A model generated the notes under the pieces. That model was not told where the DNA came from. It was given only the letters and a program-made list of their open reading frames with translations, and made no database searches. Shown in pieces: positions 36,413-49,989 of a DNA stretch of 64,000 nucleotides. Origin of the DNA: Margaritifera margaritifera (lineage: Eukaryota > Mollusca > Bivalvia > Unionida > Margaritiferidae); assembly GCA_029931535.1 (NCBI GenBank), contig JAQPZY010001240.1:610001-674000 (forward strand), written 5' to 3'. The position numbers and the translations under genes were made by a program. Positions within the stretch are counted from its first letter, which is position 1. Each line of letters begins with the position of its first letter.

Positions 36413-39400
36413 TGCCACTGTTTACATAGGTTACTTATCATTCTGATTGCAAGAACTTTATCTGGTTTGGCCCACTAAGGCAAAAGTACTCAACAGAAGC
36501 AAAATAAGAAAAAGAACATGAAAGCACAATTTATTGTTGGATGAATCCTGTAGACAAGAAATATTATACACATCATCCATGTTAATAAAAACAATAGATT
36601 TCCCTGACAAGGAGAGCATTTTACATGTTCATAATTAAATAACTAGAGAAAAAATCTAGGTTTGAATGTATATTAGAGACATGTCCTACTTAGGTACTGG
36701 TAATTGCCAGATGGAACATTTACTTGCTGTCTTTCTTGAATTCCATCTCTGCCTTTTTTATTGTTCTAAAAATGAATGACTGAGATAAGACTGGGTAATC
36801 CGGACGAGATAGCGATCAAAGTTGATACCAAAGCACTTTCGCATCTGCTCATCTCACCACTTATAAATGTTCACAAATTTTATATAATTTGTTAAAGTGG
36901 CACCTTCCTTAATACAAGAAAATGCATTTAATACTGCCTGTAGATAACTAATCAAATGGTGATTATATATTTTATTCGCTTTTTGTCAATTTTGACAGTT
37001 TTCTTTTTATGTGCTAGTTATCTATCTATGATTTCACCTTTCACATCGCGTAATGAAGCGCGTGTCGATGAAAAGAAAACATTGTTCATTATTTGTGTAT
37101 TCTTTCCCTCATTGCATCTCTTAAACTGCAGAGATTACGCCATTAACTAACAAAATGACGTAGTACATGTATTTTGAAGTTGTTGATAATTGACTCTTCA
37201 AAACGTTTGCACTTAAAAAAAATCCATGGTTTAAAAAAGTGGCATGCCAGAAATGTATAACCTGACCTTTTTGAAAATTGTATATAATTTATACAATTAT
37301 ACACCTGTTTTCCACAACATTTGCTCGAGGGGACTGCCTTATAGCCAGTATATACATACGACGGAATACACGTCAACAAATAATAGGTGCTATCCTGAAC
37401 GTAGTCTGATGGGTGATCCCAAGTTTGCGGACACTGCCTATAAAAAGAAAACAAACTGAGCTGACTTTGCCATATGCAGTAGCAATAAGCTATGCGAAAT
37501 TTTGTAAAATAAATTAATCTAACTAGTTTTTTCAAATATAAAACTTTATTTTTATGGTAACATATGTTGACCAGGCGCAAGTGATAATTAAGGCTCTCAT
37601 GTCGATATATCACCGTTTGTAGCCATTCTCAAAATAAGGACAATACCCGTGAAATTGTACTTTTTCATTTCAAGATGGTGCGCTTGAATGGTAAGTCATT
37701 TTAATAGAAGCGGGGGGGGGGGGGGGGGGGCTAAATTGTTTGATGGTTAAAATACAACAAAATCTTAGAGCCAGCGTTTGAAATCGCACATGTACAAAAC
37801 GTGGCGTTTGAAGGGAAAAACATTGCACGGTACAATAGCAACATTATTTGCAAAGCTTGGAATACCCCTGATGAAAACAAAGATATTCTAAAAGGTTTCT
37901 GAAAAGCTGTATATTGGTCTCTCTTATATAAGTGCCACAAGCAGTTCTGAGAAGGGCTTTTCGCAACTGTCGTAACAATTTAGAAAAACGACGAGCTCTT
38001 TTCTTTTAGATACACTGAATAACTCTGCGATAACCCACGTCAATCTGATTTTTCGCCAAAGTTGTATTAATTTACCATGTATTAAATATTAAAGAACATC
38101 ATATATGTAAGCATTTAGAATAAAAGTTACTGTCAACAATATTTTCATCTAGACGGAGCGATGACATGAAAACGACTCGTGAGATAAAGCAATTTAAATA
38201 GAACCTAGATGATATGGCTCGCGTCGGACCAAAATTGGACAGTTGGTCAGTAAATTATGTTCATATGAATAAATTATTATTATTAGTTGTCACAGAAACA
38301 TTAAATTAAAATACACTAAATCATGACATATCGATGAAAAGCAATAATGTCTTTGTCTTCAAAGTTCAAAAGAGACTTTCTGAAACATGTTCAATAGTTT
38401 GGGGTTAGGATCTATATTCAGGTCGTTGTTGAAGGTAACAGCGTATCTCTTACCTTAGACAGACCTAACTTTTGACGAGATCTCTGGTAATGATGTATTG
38501 TGTCGTGTATTCAGACAATCCTTGTAAAGTCACGCCCATGTTATAATTACATATAGTTTTATAATTATTTACAACAGTATAGCCAAGATCCGAAGCATGT
38601 AAGGATGATGACAGTCACCAGCTGACTAAGCCAACTTCTGGTGAGTGTGCGTGTGTCTGTGCGAACCAGGAACTCATTTTGAAACTGGATAAGTAATCGT
38701 CAGCTATACTGGCATTCTAAATGCATCTCTAACACCTTTATTTGTATCGGAATAAGAATATGTCCCTATATCATTTGAAATTAGTTTCAATTAAAGCTTT
38801 CAATTAAGAAGAGGAATGCATCTTGAAAACAGAAAGTGGGGATGAAGTGAATAAAATTCTGATAATTATACTAAAAAGGGGTCTACTGTTTCTGAAGTAT
38901 CATTAAGTAGATATTGGTATGGTATGGTATCACCAGCATTGGAAATGGACTGAACGTTACGTTTTGGTGTTAATCAGGTTGACCTATCAAAGGTGGTCAC
39001 CTAGGTAAGGTCGCTTTCCTACAAAACCACAGTTTACCAAAGGACTTGACATATCCTGTTTCGTAACGCGTGACCTCATTTCGACCGTACACCAATGAGA
39101 CATTGGTGATAATCTTACAGATTTACGTCACGACGTACTAAGTTCCTCCCACGGTTTTATTAATTAGTTACGGCATCATCCTCAAATACCTTTATGTCAG
39201 CATCTTTGGGACAAAATGTATATATATGTATAATTTTTCGTAAAAGATATGTGTACAAAAAAGACGGATATACAGAAGGTGCTGTGGAAAACTTTTTGAA
39301 CCAAGACCACGATACCTTTCAAAAGCTGTGTTTGGTTCCACAAACGTGAGTATTTCCAATATTATTTTATCTGTATCCATTCTTTTCATTAACTCACTGA

Positions 39401-41400
39401 ACGTCGTATCTGAATTTATTAATTTCAAGTCCAAATTCAAATAATCTTTATTTAAAGTGGGTGAGTATGCTTACAGCATATAAAACAAGTTCTATTCCGA
39501 TTTTTTACTACCAACTATTTAAAGCAATACTATCTTTCAGGATAATTGATACAAAAAAGACAAATTACAAACATACATTGTATACAATCAATACATCAAT
39601 ACATTAATCAACACATAGTTGTACATGACTTAACAGTGTACATTCATAGGCAAATTAAAATCATACTTACAATTAATACAGTAATTTATATAGTAACACA
39701 TAACTGCACAAGACTTAACAAAGTACATATATGCAATTAAAGATACACAATTTTTGGTTGTTTTTTGGGGGTTGGGGGGTGGTGGAGACGGGGAGTATCA
39801 TGCATCTAACTTGCCTACCTACATACATACATATACCCACCCACATAAATACATGCACACATGAATTTATTTATTTATTTATGTGTCTTTCTACACAAAT
39901 TGACTACCTACACATCAAGTCTTTTGGTAGCACACCATAAGACGACATACCTAGAGAAAGTAGAATAAACAAACTTGTAACTATGTCTGTTCATCTCTTG
40001 ATTTCTGTATTTCTGTCTCTATATTTGTCTGCCTGTATGTATGAACTTAGGACGATCATTTGAGGGCGCCTTTCACTTTATTAGATTAGGATTCTTTTGA
40101 TGCGGGTATTTTTGGCCGCTTTTATTTCTTGACGTACAGAGCAAATCTTATTAGACTGTTTTTTTTTTTTTTTTAGCTTCTTATAAGAGAGGTTGTCTAT
40201 AGTAGTAGAATGGTTACCCGGCACGAACCATGTAAATTAAACAGGAGTGAATAGGAATGGTGTGCATGGCACATGCGATGTAAAGAAACTTGTGTACCCG
40301 ACAAAAATATATTTTTATCGATGATATCATATCCCCTTTCCGCTTTCTCTCAATGCGTAGTTAAGTGGATGGAGGTCATCGACCAAATCGCACGAAAGAG
40401 CAGTTTCAAAAAAAAAAAAAAAAAAAAAAAAATAATAATAATCATGCTCTAACAAGATGCGTGATCTAAAAGTAATAAACTCCTTGAAATAATTGATCTT
40501 CTCTACTCCTTGGACAGCCTTCCCAAGACAATCATACATTTCATAGTACACGCGCAGATAAATTAGGGGCTGTTTACTAGCGGAAGAGAGTTTTCAAACA
40601 TATTGTCGTTATATTTCTCAAGCGATCATAATTATTTTAGCAAAGTACTCCATAAACCCTTAGGTGCCCAGATACATCAGACTGCATTGGATTGCATGTG
40701 CGAAATTCCAAGTAATCGCTGACCAATCCTATCGAATTATCGCTAAATTGAATGTTGTCCTTGAAGCATACTGCTAACAATTGGCGAAATAGGTCACAGT
40801 GATCACAGACACTTTTGTATATACAGTCATGCAATCTGAAGGGTATGTTCACATTTGAAATCTCGCAGAGACAGCCATTTTGAATCTCATTCATGAAACA
40901 CAAACCTCATAGTTACTTCAGTGTAATGTAACTTTTTTCATATTTTGTATTAAAGTTGTATTCTTCTAATTGGGGGTAAATTAGCAATTTTACTTGGTAT
41001 TTTTTTGTTCATTTCCTTTCTTAATTAACTAACTCTTACAAATTACTTATTTATTTGTTTTGACCTATTTATTTTTCTTTATTTGTAGATAATGGTAAGA
41101 ATTATAGGAAATTTAAAATAAAACCTTTCTCCTGTAACTGCATGTTATTTTGTCCCTGAATACTTGCACCTGGGGTGAAATGGGTTATGAAGAATGCCAG
41201 CAAGTTTTGAAGTTCCAAAAAAAGTACATTCAAGAAATATGTTCTACATGTACACATAGTACATATTTGTAAGAAGTGGTCACAACCCTAATATAATATT
41301 TGTTTGTTCACACACGTAAAATTGAAACAGTTGGTCGAAGTGTTTCAAATAATCAGAACCTCTCAGACAAGAAAACCATCTGAGATAAAGATGTGTTACT

Positions 41401-41584
41401 CAGTGGTGTAGCAAACGACCAAGCAACCCCTGCAACTGCGGGTGGGGGGGGGGTGCGGGGGTGGGGGTGGGGCCATGATCAATGGGGGCCCAAAATTCCC
41501 ATCAAACAACTTCTTTGTATTGGGAGAGGGCCCCAGAATTAAGTTTTGCGGGGGTTGAGGGCAGAATTTCTTACTACGTCACTG
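41401..41584. mobile_element. hAT-like MITE, family B
   Basis: The ends CAGTGGTGTAGCAA and TTACTACGTCACTG are imperfect inverted repeats. The flanks gtgttact (41393-41400) and ctgctact (41585-41592) agree at six of eight positions, as expected for an aged 8-bp hAT target duplication. The interior is G-rich with no coding capacity. Confidence 0.75.
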
Positions 41585-44500
41585 CTGCTACTTTAGTCTC
41601 TTTGGTGCGCTACATTGTTTTCTCGACAAATTGTCTATAGAAAACTTGGAAGCAAAACTTACCTTGAATCGAATGCGTTTTTTAAGATGTCGGCGTCCAA
41701 ATCGATGCGACGTTTTGCCCGTAATTTTACTGTAAGCTATCTTTCGCGAAAACGTTGTAGCGCATCAAAGACACTGAAGTAGAAGCTATTTACCTCGGTT
41801 GGTTTTCTTGTCTAGCTGCTCTTATTTCTTCAAACAATTCAATCGATTGGCTGACAGACTAAGCTACTACCAAATAGCCCACAGATTCCGCAACCTCGTG
41901 CATTAGGATGATGAGATTGACGTCAGTAAGCATTGTCCTTTCAGTGTACGCATCTAACCCTCAAACTGACCCTACGGTTAGGTCAAGGTTGTTACAAGTC
42001 CTGGTTAAGCTTTGCGTCAATGTCTTTGTTTTATATTTTTGTTTTAAGTTATCAGTCTCTGCGTCTTTGAAGAATTGGTAATTGACTGTTTATCATAAAT
42101 TATCAGTGCCCTTTTCAAATGCGGACTACCCTATCGACCATTTGACCTAAGCTTATGGCATTATCATAATTTTTTGTATATAGTTTGATGAGTTATCATA
42201 AATACCAAACCATTTGAGTGATTGCTATTACATTGGAATGTGACACGAATAAGTACTAATGGGTCATTTGCATGCATCCCTGCCGTTCATCTGACTTTCA
42301 GGAAAGGTCAAGGTCAGGTGAAAATCTTGGTCAACTAATGAATAAAAGAAGCTATTGTATATTTCACCATAGCATAAGTAGATATTAAACTTTTCTGAAC
42401 TACAGACGCCATTTGGAAGTCACGTAATTAGTTTATTTGATTAAGTTATCAGCTACTTACAGACTCAGGAAGCAAGCGGTGCATTTTCTTTATCACAAAA
42501 AAGACAAAAAAAGTCCAGCGTTCCTTTATTTTCAAGGAGGAAATAAAAGCCGTAATCGGGAACAAATATGATACAGATTTTAAACCTAATTCATATTTTC
42601 TATTCTACTACAATATACAAAATAGTGATAGGTTAGGAATTGTTATTATCTAACCTGCTGGTCGATGTTCCGAAAGGATTTGCTTTGAACAGATTTGACA
42701 AATTACTCCAGTACATCTTAATATATCATATTTCGGTACAAATATCTTAATCTCACATTATGATATTATACTTTCCTGACTACACCCAACATTATGTTCG
42801 AGATAATGTTTTTCATTGATATAGGTTATGATTAATTTCGTATCGCTTATATCACACTAGAATGATCATACTGTACCAACACATCCACAACACTTTGTAA
42901 GCAGTGAGTGGAAGAAAGCACATAAACAGAGTCTCAGAATGAATTAACATTCAGGAACCTGAAGAAAGTAAAATGGTGGCGTTGCCGAGTGCATTGTGCG
43001 AAGTGTGGGGGTGGGGGTGGGTTATAGGTGGTGTTAGGGTCTTCTCATTGTTAAAAAAAAAAACAAAAAAAAAAAATGTGTTTTACACAAGGGTTGCTAT
43101 TACTCTAAATCATATTTATTTTAACCGACCGCTTGTGAATTGCATATATAAAGTGATGTTGTTTAATGGCCTTCGTCTCTCGTGGTTATCTGAAATGTAA
43201 ACGGTCAATGTTCATTGTTCCATATAGCCATGCATGCATGCATCCAGTCCTGTGCATGTACATACAGACAGAGAGAAAATATTCCGTCCCATCATTCAAT
43301 GGTGGCACAAATTTGGAAGCAGGGTAAAATATACATGTGTATTTACTGGTTGAGGACATTGATTATAAAATTCATCTAATTAGAACTTTTTATGAGACAG
43401 TTGTTTCTCGAACCACTGCCAATACAATATTGAGATGCAAATGCACGTGCTTCAAAATTATTTGACAGTATCCCCACGAAGCGCAGACTTCAATGATTCA
43501 AGCAAGATGTTGGCGGACCATCTGTAGCTGAAAGTAGTTCGAGTTTCCTCTGATCCTTCCACCTTTACTCGGAACTTACTCGGGTCTTTCCGACAATAAT
43601 CGGAATAACATGGATTTTGTTAGAAAAGACTTGCGGTGTTCCGATTGTTAGTAGGTATCTAGATATATGTCACGGGATTTGAAGGGCAGAGGAAACTAGG
43701 TCGAGAAAGCGGGTTTTATAGCATTGCCTGGATCGATAGCACTTATGTATCAATAGAAACTCAGCCACAGCAAAATACAATTTTTAGTCTCCACGAGTGA
43801 TATATTTTCAAACTGTGTGTGGCTTCTCTTTGCTATCATCAGGATCTCTTAATGTTGCTCAGCTGCAGAGAAGCATCCTTGCCACCGCCTTTTAAAATTA
43901 GTGCAAAACGTGTATTGATCATAAAAATATCACTTTATTCACAAAACAAATGCATTAGACGTCGATTAAAACTTTTTCACGGAAAAAGTTACTAATTTTC
44001 GAGTAAAACGTAAACGAAAAAGTGAAATTTTCATGAAAACTAAATTTTACACGAAAAAGTGTGCGTGACATGTCGATGCACATTTTTTTTTTAAAAGAAA
44101 AAGAAATGAATGAAGTTTTTGCTAAAAATTTGCAATCTTCGTGCAAAATATGAATTTTTCATGATTTTGCTTCATGAAGGAAAGGATTCATCAGAACAAG
44201 TTTCGTGATGAAAAATACTTCATTTTGACATGCTCGGACAGAGTACACACCTTTTACGACAAAAGAGTGATCACTTCTTCATGAACATTTACCCAGTGTT
44301 GGCTAGACAAATCTTCATAAAAAAAAGAGCAGAACAGAACATAAACTTTATTCTGACTTCAACTATGCAGTTTCTCACCCATCAGTATGAAGAAAATAAA
44401 ATACAAGTATATATGCAAAATATACAAATACATCACACATGATGAGTGGTATAATATATGAAAAATGTGAGGTTGAACTTATCAAAGAATGAGAGTAGAT

Positions 44501-45198
44501 TCTTGCAATGAACTTTCACTATGACAGATTTCAGACATATATAAACTATGCTAGAGACTTTCTTAAGTCGAATGATTAATAGACGTATTTGGCAAGCTTA
44601 CACATAATATTTCTTTGTTTAACTTACACGAGTTCTATAAATTTTAAAACACCAGGTCTTGCGTAATAACAGGAACGTATATATTTCCTTCGAAAATGGT
44701 GGTACACAAGACAAATTAATACAAAGTGAAACTCATCTTCTAAATCATTGATGTTATAAACGTTACCATAACGATGCTTTCGTTGAATTCTATTTTGACC
44801 ATACGACCCGTTTCAATTCATAATTCGTGCGATGATAATCTCAATTTAGTAAAAGTAATTCAAAGTTTAGGAGGCAGAATGTTCACATAATCTTCAAATT
44901 CAAATAATTGCTTAAAATGTTTATATGAACATAAAGCACTACTATTCTGAATATGAGGAGTCCATTTTAGAATGAGTCAATTTTTCGAATGAGTCAATTT
45001 TTGAATGAATACATTTAAAACTCTTTACTTAAATAATAAATGAAAATTCTTCCAATCAACAACAGATGGGTCATTCCAAACATAAGAAAAGCTATATTTG
45101 TCTAATAAAGCTTTCACATTACTTGCCCAGTTTGAATAACCATTACTACATTCTCTTCATAATCCATTGTATAAATATAAAATTGTTACTAGTATGTA
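41585..45198. other. Non-coding AT-rich stretch
   Basis: The segment 43960-44240 is enriched in short words around cgtgaaaaagt, including a near-palindrome aactttttcacggaaaaagtt near 43970. Nothing suggests a gene or RNA. Confidence 0.5.
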
Positions 45199-45456
45199 CA
45201 ATATAACACCAATACTTAATAATTCACACATATCGTGATACATAATAACACCAATACGTAATAATTCACACATATCGTGATACATAATAACACCAATACG
45301 TAATAATTCATACCTATCGTGATACATAATAACACCAATACGTAATAATTCACACATATCGTGATACATAATAACACCAATACGTAATAATTCATACATA
45401 TCGTGATACATAATAACACCAATACGTAATAATTCATACATATCGTGATACATAAA
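45199..45456. repeat. 42-bp minisatellite, about six units
   Basis: Units read aacaccaatacgtaataatt followed by cacacatatcgtgatacat, with c/t variants. The 42-bp period keeps two minus-strand frames open as 14-residue repeats. No start context or signal supports a protein. Confidence 0.95.
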
Positions 45457-46337
45457 GACGGTATCTTGATAAGTCACCATATATTCCAATATTGCATGTG
45501 GAAGACTTAACACATAACATGTTTTTACCTCATTTCAAATGTACATGTTCAAACTCTTTTGACTCTGAAGAACCCCAAATTTAATGTGCATAACTTAAAA
45601 CAGAACCACAACAATACGTCAAAACAGTTGACACATACATTTTGTCTTCAGTCATATTTGCGGTTATTGGCAATTAAGGTAATGAGTGAGACAGTTTCTT
45701 CACGAAAAATGTGACTGGTCACCTTTTCCATGAAAGTCTTTCTTCGTGAGAAATCACTACTTTAATGACATGAACAGTCATTGAAACCAGTCATTTTACC
45801 AACTGAACTAATACCTGTTACTAACTCACTGGTATCGTAACACTAACTAAAAAGTCAGTCCCACTTGCATTCTAGTTCATCATACTAGTACATGTTATTA
45901 GTCAAATGTAATACCTTTACTATATGCATTCTGATCAAACTGGATATGCTTATGTCTGGCAATTGGTAATGCAAATTAGACCTACTTTGATCAGCTAAAT
46001 GAAAAGGGTATTTTCTCAGTGAATCATTTGGAAAACTATTTTTTTTAATAGATAAATATGAGCATTTAAGTTCATACGTGTGTACAATAACTTGTTTAAT
46101 CTCCGTTTCTGAAGTAGGCAATTCCAGTCGTTTATGTAGATTTTGCTATACCGTTCTTAACAGTGAGTCTATTCCAGAGTCCACGCTCATATGGCACATT
46201 TCGTCTTAGACAAAAATTCTTTAGAATCAATTTTCACAACTACTTGTTCTAAAATCCCTTGATCAACCACTGCTCAACGTTTCCTCGTTATGTATAGATT
46301 TATAGTAGCGAATCGTCAGTGCTCCATCGCTTTATAT

Positions 46338-46420
<83 letters not shown>

Positions 46421-47219
46421 TAACTGTCACTTTCCAGCATGTTCTTTCACACAACCTATCTACCAACGTAACCAGGAATTTCCTTACTTACTTGACTTAT
46501 CTGGTACTTAAGAGGGCACCTGACTACAAAGAGAGAGAGAGAGAGAGAGAGAAAGCTGGGTGGGTGGGTATGGAGGTGGGGAATGGGTGGGGTGTATATT
46601 GATTTGTTGAAAAGATTAGACAGATCACTCGACTAGAAGAGAGTTCTTGACCCGGTTGTTAATGAATGCTATATTCAAAACTTTCTGTTGCATTACTTAG
46701 TCATGCATGGGCAACAAAGTGGATAACGAGGCCAATAGATAATACCTGACATCTGGCGCCATTTTCTCTATTGTGTCTGGCTCATTCATTTCTTTTTCTC
46801 GGATATGGAAAATGTGTCATCGTAATTGTGTTTATTTAATGTCAGAGGGTGTTCCTCTTCGAATGTTGTTTTGTGAAGTCATGGGTCGCACTCATGTCAG
46901 TATACTATGAGTGTATCTCAGAGGTTTACAGCACGTCAGCACAATACTGGCTATAAATGCAGATTAAAAATTTAGTTCCAAAAATGTAAAAATTAAAATT
47001 GCAAATCCTTCCCGTCGAAATAAAGGTAGACATGCTGTCCTACAAGATATGTGATAAAAGGTGAAGATGTTAAAATTCTTCAAAAGTTGACAAAAGTATT
47101 TTAAAAAAAATATAATCCAAAAAATGTCCTTAAAATATAGTGCCAAAATAAAAACAGTTCCCGAAAGTGTGCAGTTATTACTAGAAGTGTATTGACGCTA
47201 GGATTGCGCAAATGTTTTT

Positions 47220-47254
<35 letters not shown>

Positions 47255-48295
47255 TTTCAAATGGCTGTCATGGAAATTCACGAGTTTTATTTTCTGGTCT
47301 TACCGGAACTACAAACAGATGACATTTTTAATCGTGAAGTCACCAAAGACGAACCCTATATGCCAGTTTTGTTATGTTTCTTGACATCAATACAAGCACA
47401 CTGTTTAATGTAATAGTAATAGAACTGCAAGAAGAGTAAAACTAAGTAGTTGGGTATTTTTTATTAACATTCGGAGTAAATAATAATTATTTTTTTCTTT
47501 AATAATCCGGACGTATCTTTAATCAAATAGTTCTTAGAGGCAATTGCAGCAGTAAATGTTCATATAGTAGAGCTCCAAAAGGTCAGTATGAAATTAAAAA
47601 TTGTTGTGCACTTAAATTTTCCTAATTGTCCTAATTGAGCTGTCAATTGCTATATTTCTACAATACAAACCTTCTAGCCTCATGTTTGAATAACTCTCAA
47701 AGACGTTGGATGCATTCAATAGTCACTGAAGTGGAGGAAAAAAACTAGTATCTAGAGAAAACCGCAAGGTGACCAGACTTGCGGCTCTTTCTGCATATTT
47801 TGAATTTGTCACCAGCTTTACAGATCTGGAATCGGCAATTTATGGATCTCTCGTCATTGTGTTTCTCAGCGCGTTCAGTCCATGAAGTCAAAATTTGTGA
47901 GATCTTGAAGCAAGTTACAATGATTTTACCTTGCGCTGATGATAAATTACAATTAAAAAACGTCAGGTAACTTAGAAAGTTGTATTGTTTTAGACGGATA
48001 GGACAAACTTATGCCGCGTCCCTGGGTGTCAGAAACTGGACTTCTTCACGGTGTGCAGGAAAGTCAAGGATTTTTTATTTTGCGGTTTTAAGTGGATTGT
48101 TTCATTAGACATTTTTGGGGAATTCTTGTCAAGTTCTTGTGGTCACCCAGTAATCACTGATTCCGAATGGATGACAAGCAACTCATATTGGCATTATTGG
48201 TGCTGTATTTTTCAATTCTTAAATCAGAGGATAAATTTCAAGGTACGTAAAAATAATGTTCATTGAGGGAAAAAGTAAAAGTTTTTAATCTCAAC
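45457..48295. other. Non-coding AT-rich stretch with microsatellites
   Basis: TA lies at 46333-46414, GA at 46530-46552 and poly-T near 47220-47253. A weak exon-like open stretch at 47779-47945 ends at a GTAAC donor-like site, but I do not recognise its product. Confidence 0.5.
46333..46414. repeat. (TA)n microsatellite
   Basis: A TA run interrupted once by CATACA near its start. Confidence 0.95.
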
Positions 48296-49014
48296 ATACC
48301 GTGACTTCAATACACAGAAAGAATAGCAGAGTTACTAGATATTGTTTTTTATGTGTGATGTTTACTGACACTTCAATACACCGAAGGAATAGCAGAGTTA
48401 CTAGCTATTGTTTTTTATGTGTGATGTTTACTGCGACTTCAGTACACAGAAAGAATAGAATAGCTACTAGCTATTGTTTTTAATGTCTGTGCTTACTGTG
48501 ACTTCAATACACAGAAAGAATAGCAGACCAACTAACTATTGTTTTTTATGTGTGATGTTTACTGCGACTTCAATACACAGAAAGAATAGAAGAGCTTCTA
48601 GCTATTGTTTTTAATGTCTGTGATTACTGTGACTTCAATACACAGAAAGAATAGCAGACCTACTAGCTATTGTTTTTAATGTGTGATGTTTACTGTGACT
48701 TCAATACACACAAAGAATAGCAGAACTACTAGCTATTGTTTTTTATGTGTGATGTTTACTGTGACTTCAATACACACAAAGAATAGCAGAACTACTAGCT
48801 ATTGTTTTTTATGTGTGATGTTTACTGTGACTTCAATACACACAAAGAATAGCAGAACTACTAGCTATTGTTTTTGCATGTGTGATGTTTACTGTGAAGA
48901 ATAGTAGAGCTACTAGCTGTTGTTTTTGCATGTGCGATGCTTACTGTGACTTCAATACACAGAAAGAAAAGCAGACCTACTAGCTATTGTCTTTGTATGT
49001 GTGATGTTTACATG
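48296..49014. repeat. About 66-bp minisatellite, ten or so units
   Basis: Units share gtgacttcaatacacagaaa, gaatagcaga, actagctattgttttttatg and gtgatgtttact. Three consecutive units around 48683-48875 are almost identical, while the flanking units are more diverged and some are shortened. The 66-bp period gives an open 22-residue repeat in part of the array. Confidence 0.92.
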
Positions 49015-49538
49015 GGAGAAAGCATTTTGAGTAACAAAACGGATAACTGTGATTAACGAAATACGGTATGCATACAAAATACTGTACGCATAACAAAATA
49101 TTATATGCATAACAAAGTCAAAATGAATGATAGGAAAACAAAAAAATAATGGTACTATGCAAACATCCATACCGGTTTTAACAATTAACATTCTGATCTT
49201 CATTAAAATAAAAATCTTCTGTTTAGCAAAAATAGAACTAAATAAAACCAACTAATATATCGGGGAGGGCTATCTATATCAGTATTTCATCTATTATGTA
49301 TGATTATATGCTTCTGTATAAAAAATGAAAATACTCCGTTTTATGTTTACATAAATCATCAGATCATGTCAAGAAAATGGTATACATTATACCGCACCTG
49401 TACGTGCCCGCCCCTGTCGCTTCTGGTGCGTAAATACCATTCCTACGCTACTTCATACACCGGAATAAAAAATGTAAAAGAGTAATTCATTAGCATACTG
49501 GTAATAATGGTAACAGATGGCGAACATCTACGAGTTTG

Positions 49539-49604
<66 letters not shown>

Positions 49605-49989
49605 TTTTTTTTTTGGCATATCATTCTTTAAACAGACATATTAAAGAAAAAAATTATACGGCAATATTTCTTCCGAGATTAAGAATGAATAGACTTACTC
49701 CGGATAGGCGAGTTTCTGTTTACTTGGGCAAGTCACGTGACACCAGTACAAACGAAGGCTATTGCACCATATTTTCATTGTACCGTATGCGACCTAGCGC
49801 TCATATTTGTCTGTATTCACTGTCCCCTAACTTCACGTATCGGCAGTGCAGAAAACCCTGACGAGTGAAATGATATTGTTTAAATTTTTTTTTTTTTTTT
49901 TTTTTTTTTTAAATATTATTTTGGAATGTTCACGTCCGCTGTTTGGAAAGAAAGTAGTGACACAATTTCATTAAAACAAGCGGAAAAGT
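49015..49989. other. Non-coding stretch before the LINE relic
   Basis: A GA run at 49543-49600 is followed directly by poly-T, and a second poly-T lies near 49886-49910. No gene is seen. Confidence 0.5.
49543..49600. repeat. (GA)n microsatellite
   Basis: An uninterrupted GA run followed by poly-T. Confidence 0.97.

Larger units (their letters stand above)
35223..41400. other. Long non-coding AT-rich stretch
   Basis: It contains GA (35673-35741), ATT (36364-36412), poly-G (about 37712-37731), poly-T near 40161 and poly-A near 40410. A minus-strand open frame of 156 codons at 37143-37613 is the longest, but it is rich in tyrosine, cysteine and phenylalanine as expected from AT-rich chance frames. 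No domain was recognised. Confidence 0.5.

Noticed and set aside
37143..37613. The longest minus-strand open frame in the middle of the window (156 codons)
   Set aside because: Its composition is what AT-rich random frames give, it shows no motif or membrane pattern of a known family, and there is no promoter or splice support.
47779..47970. A possible coding exon ending at a GTAAC donor
   Set aside because: No acceptor with a convincing pyrimidine tract matches it, and the translation shows no recognisable domain.
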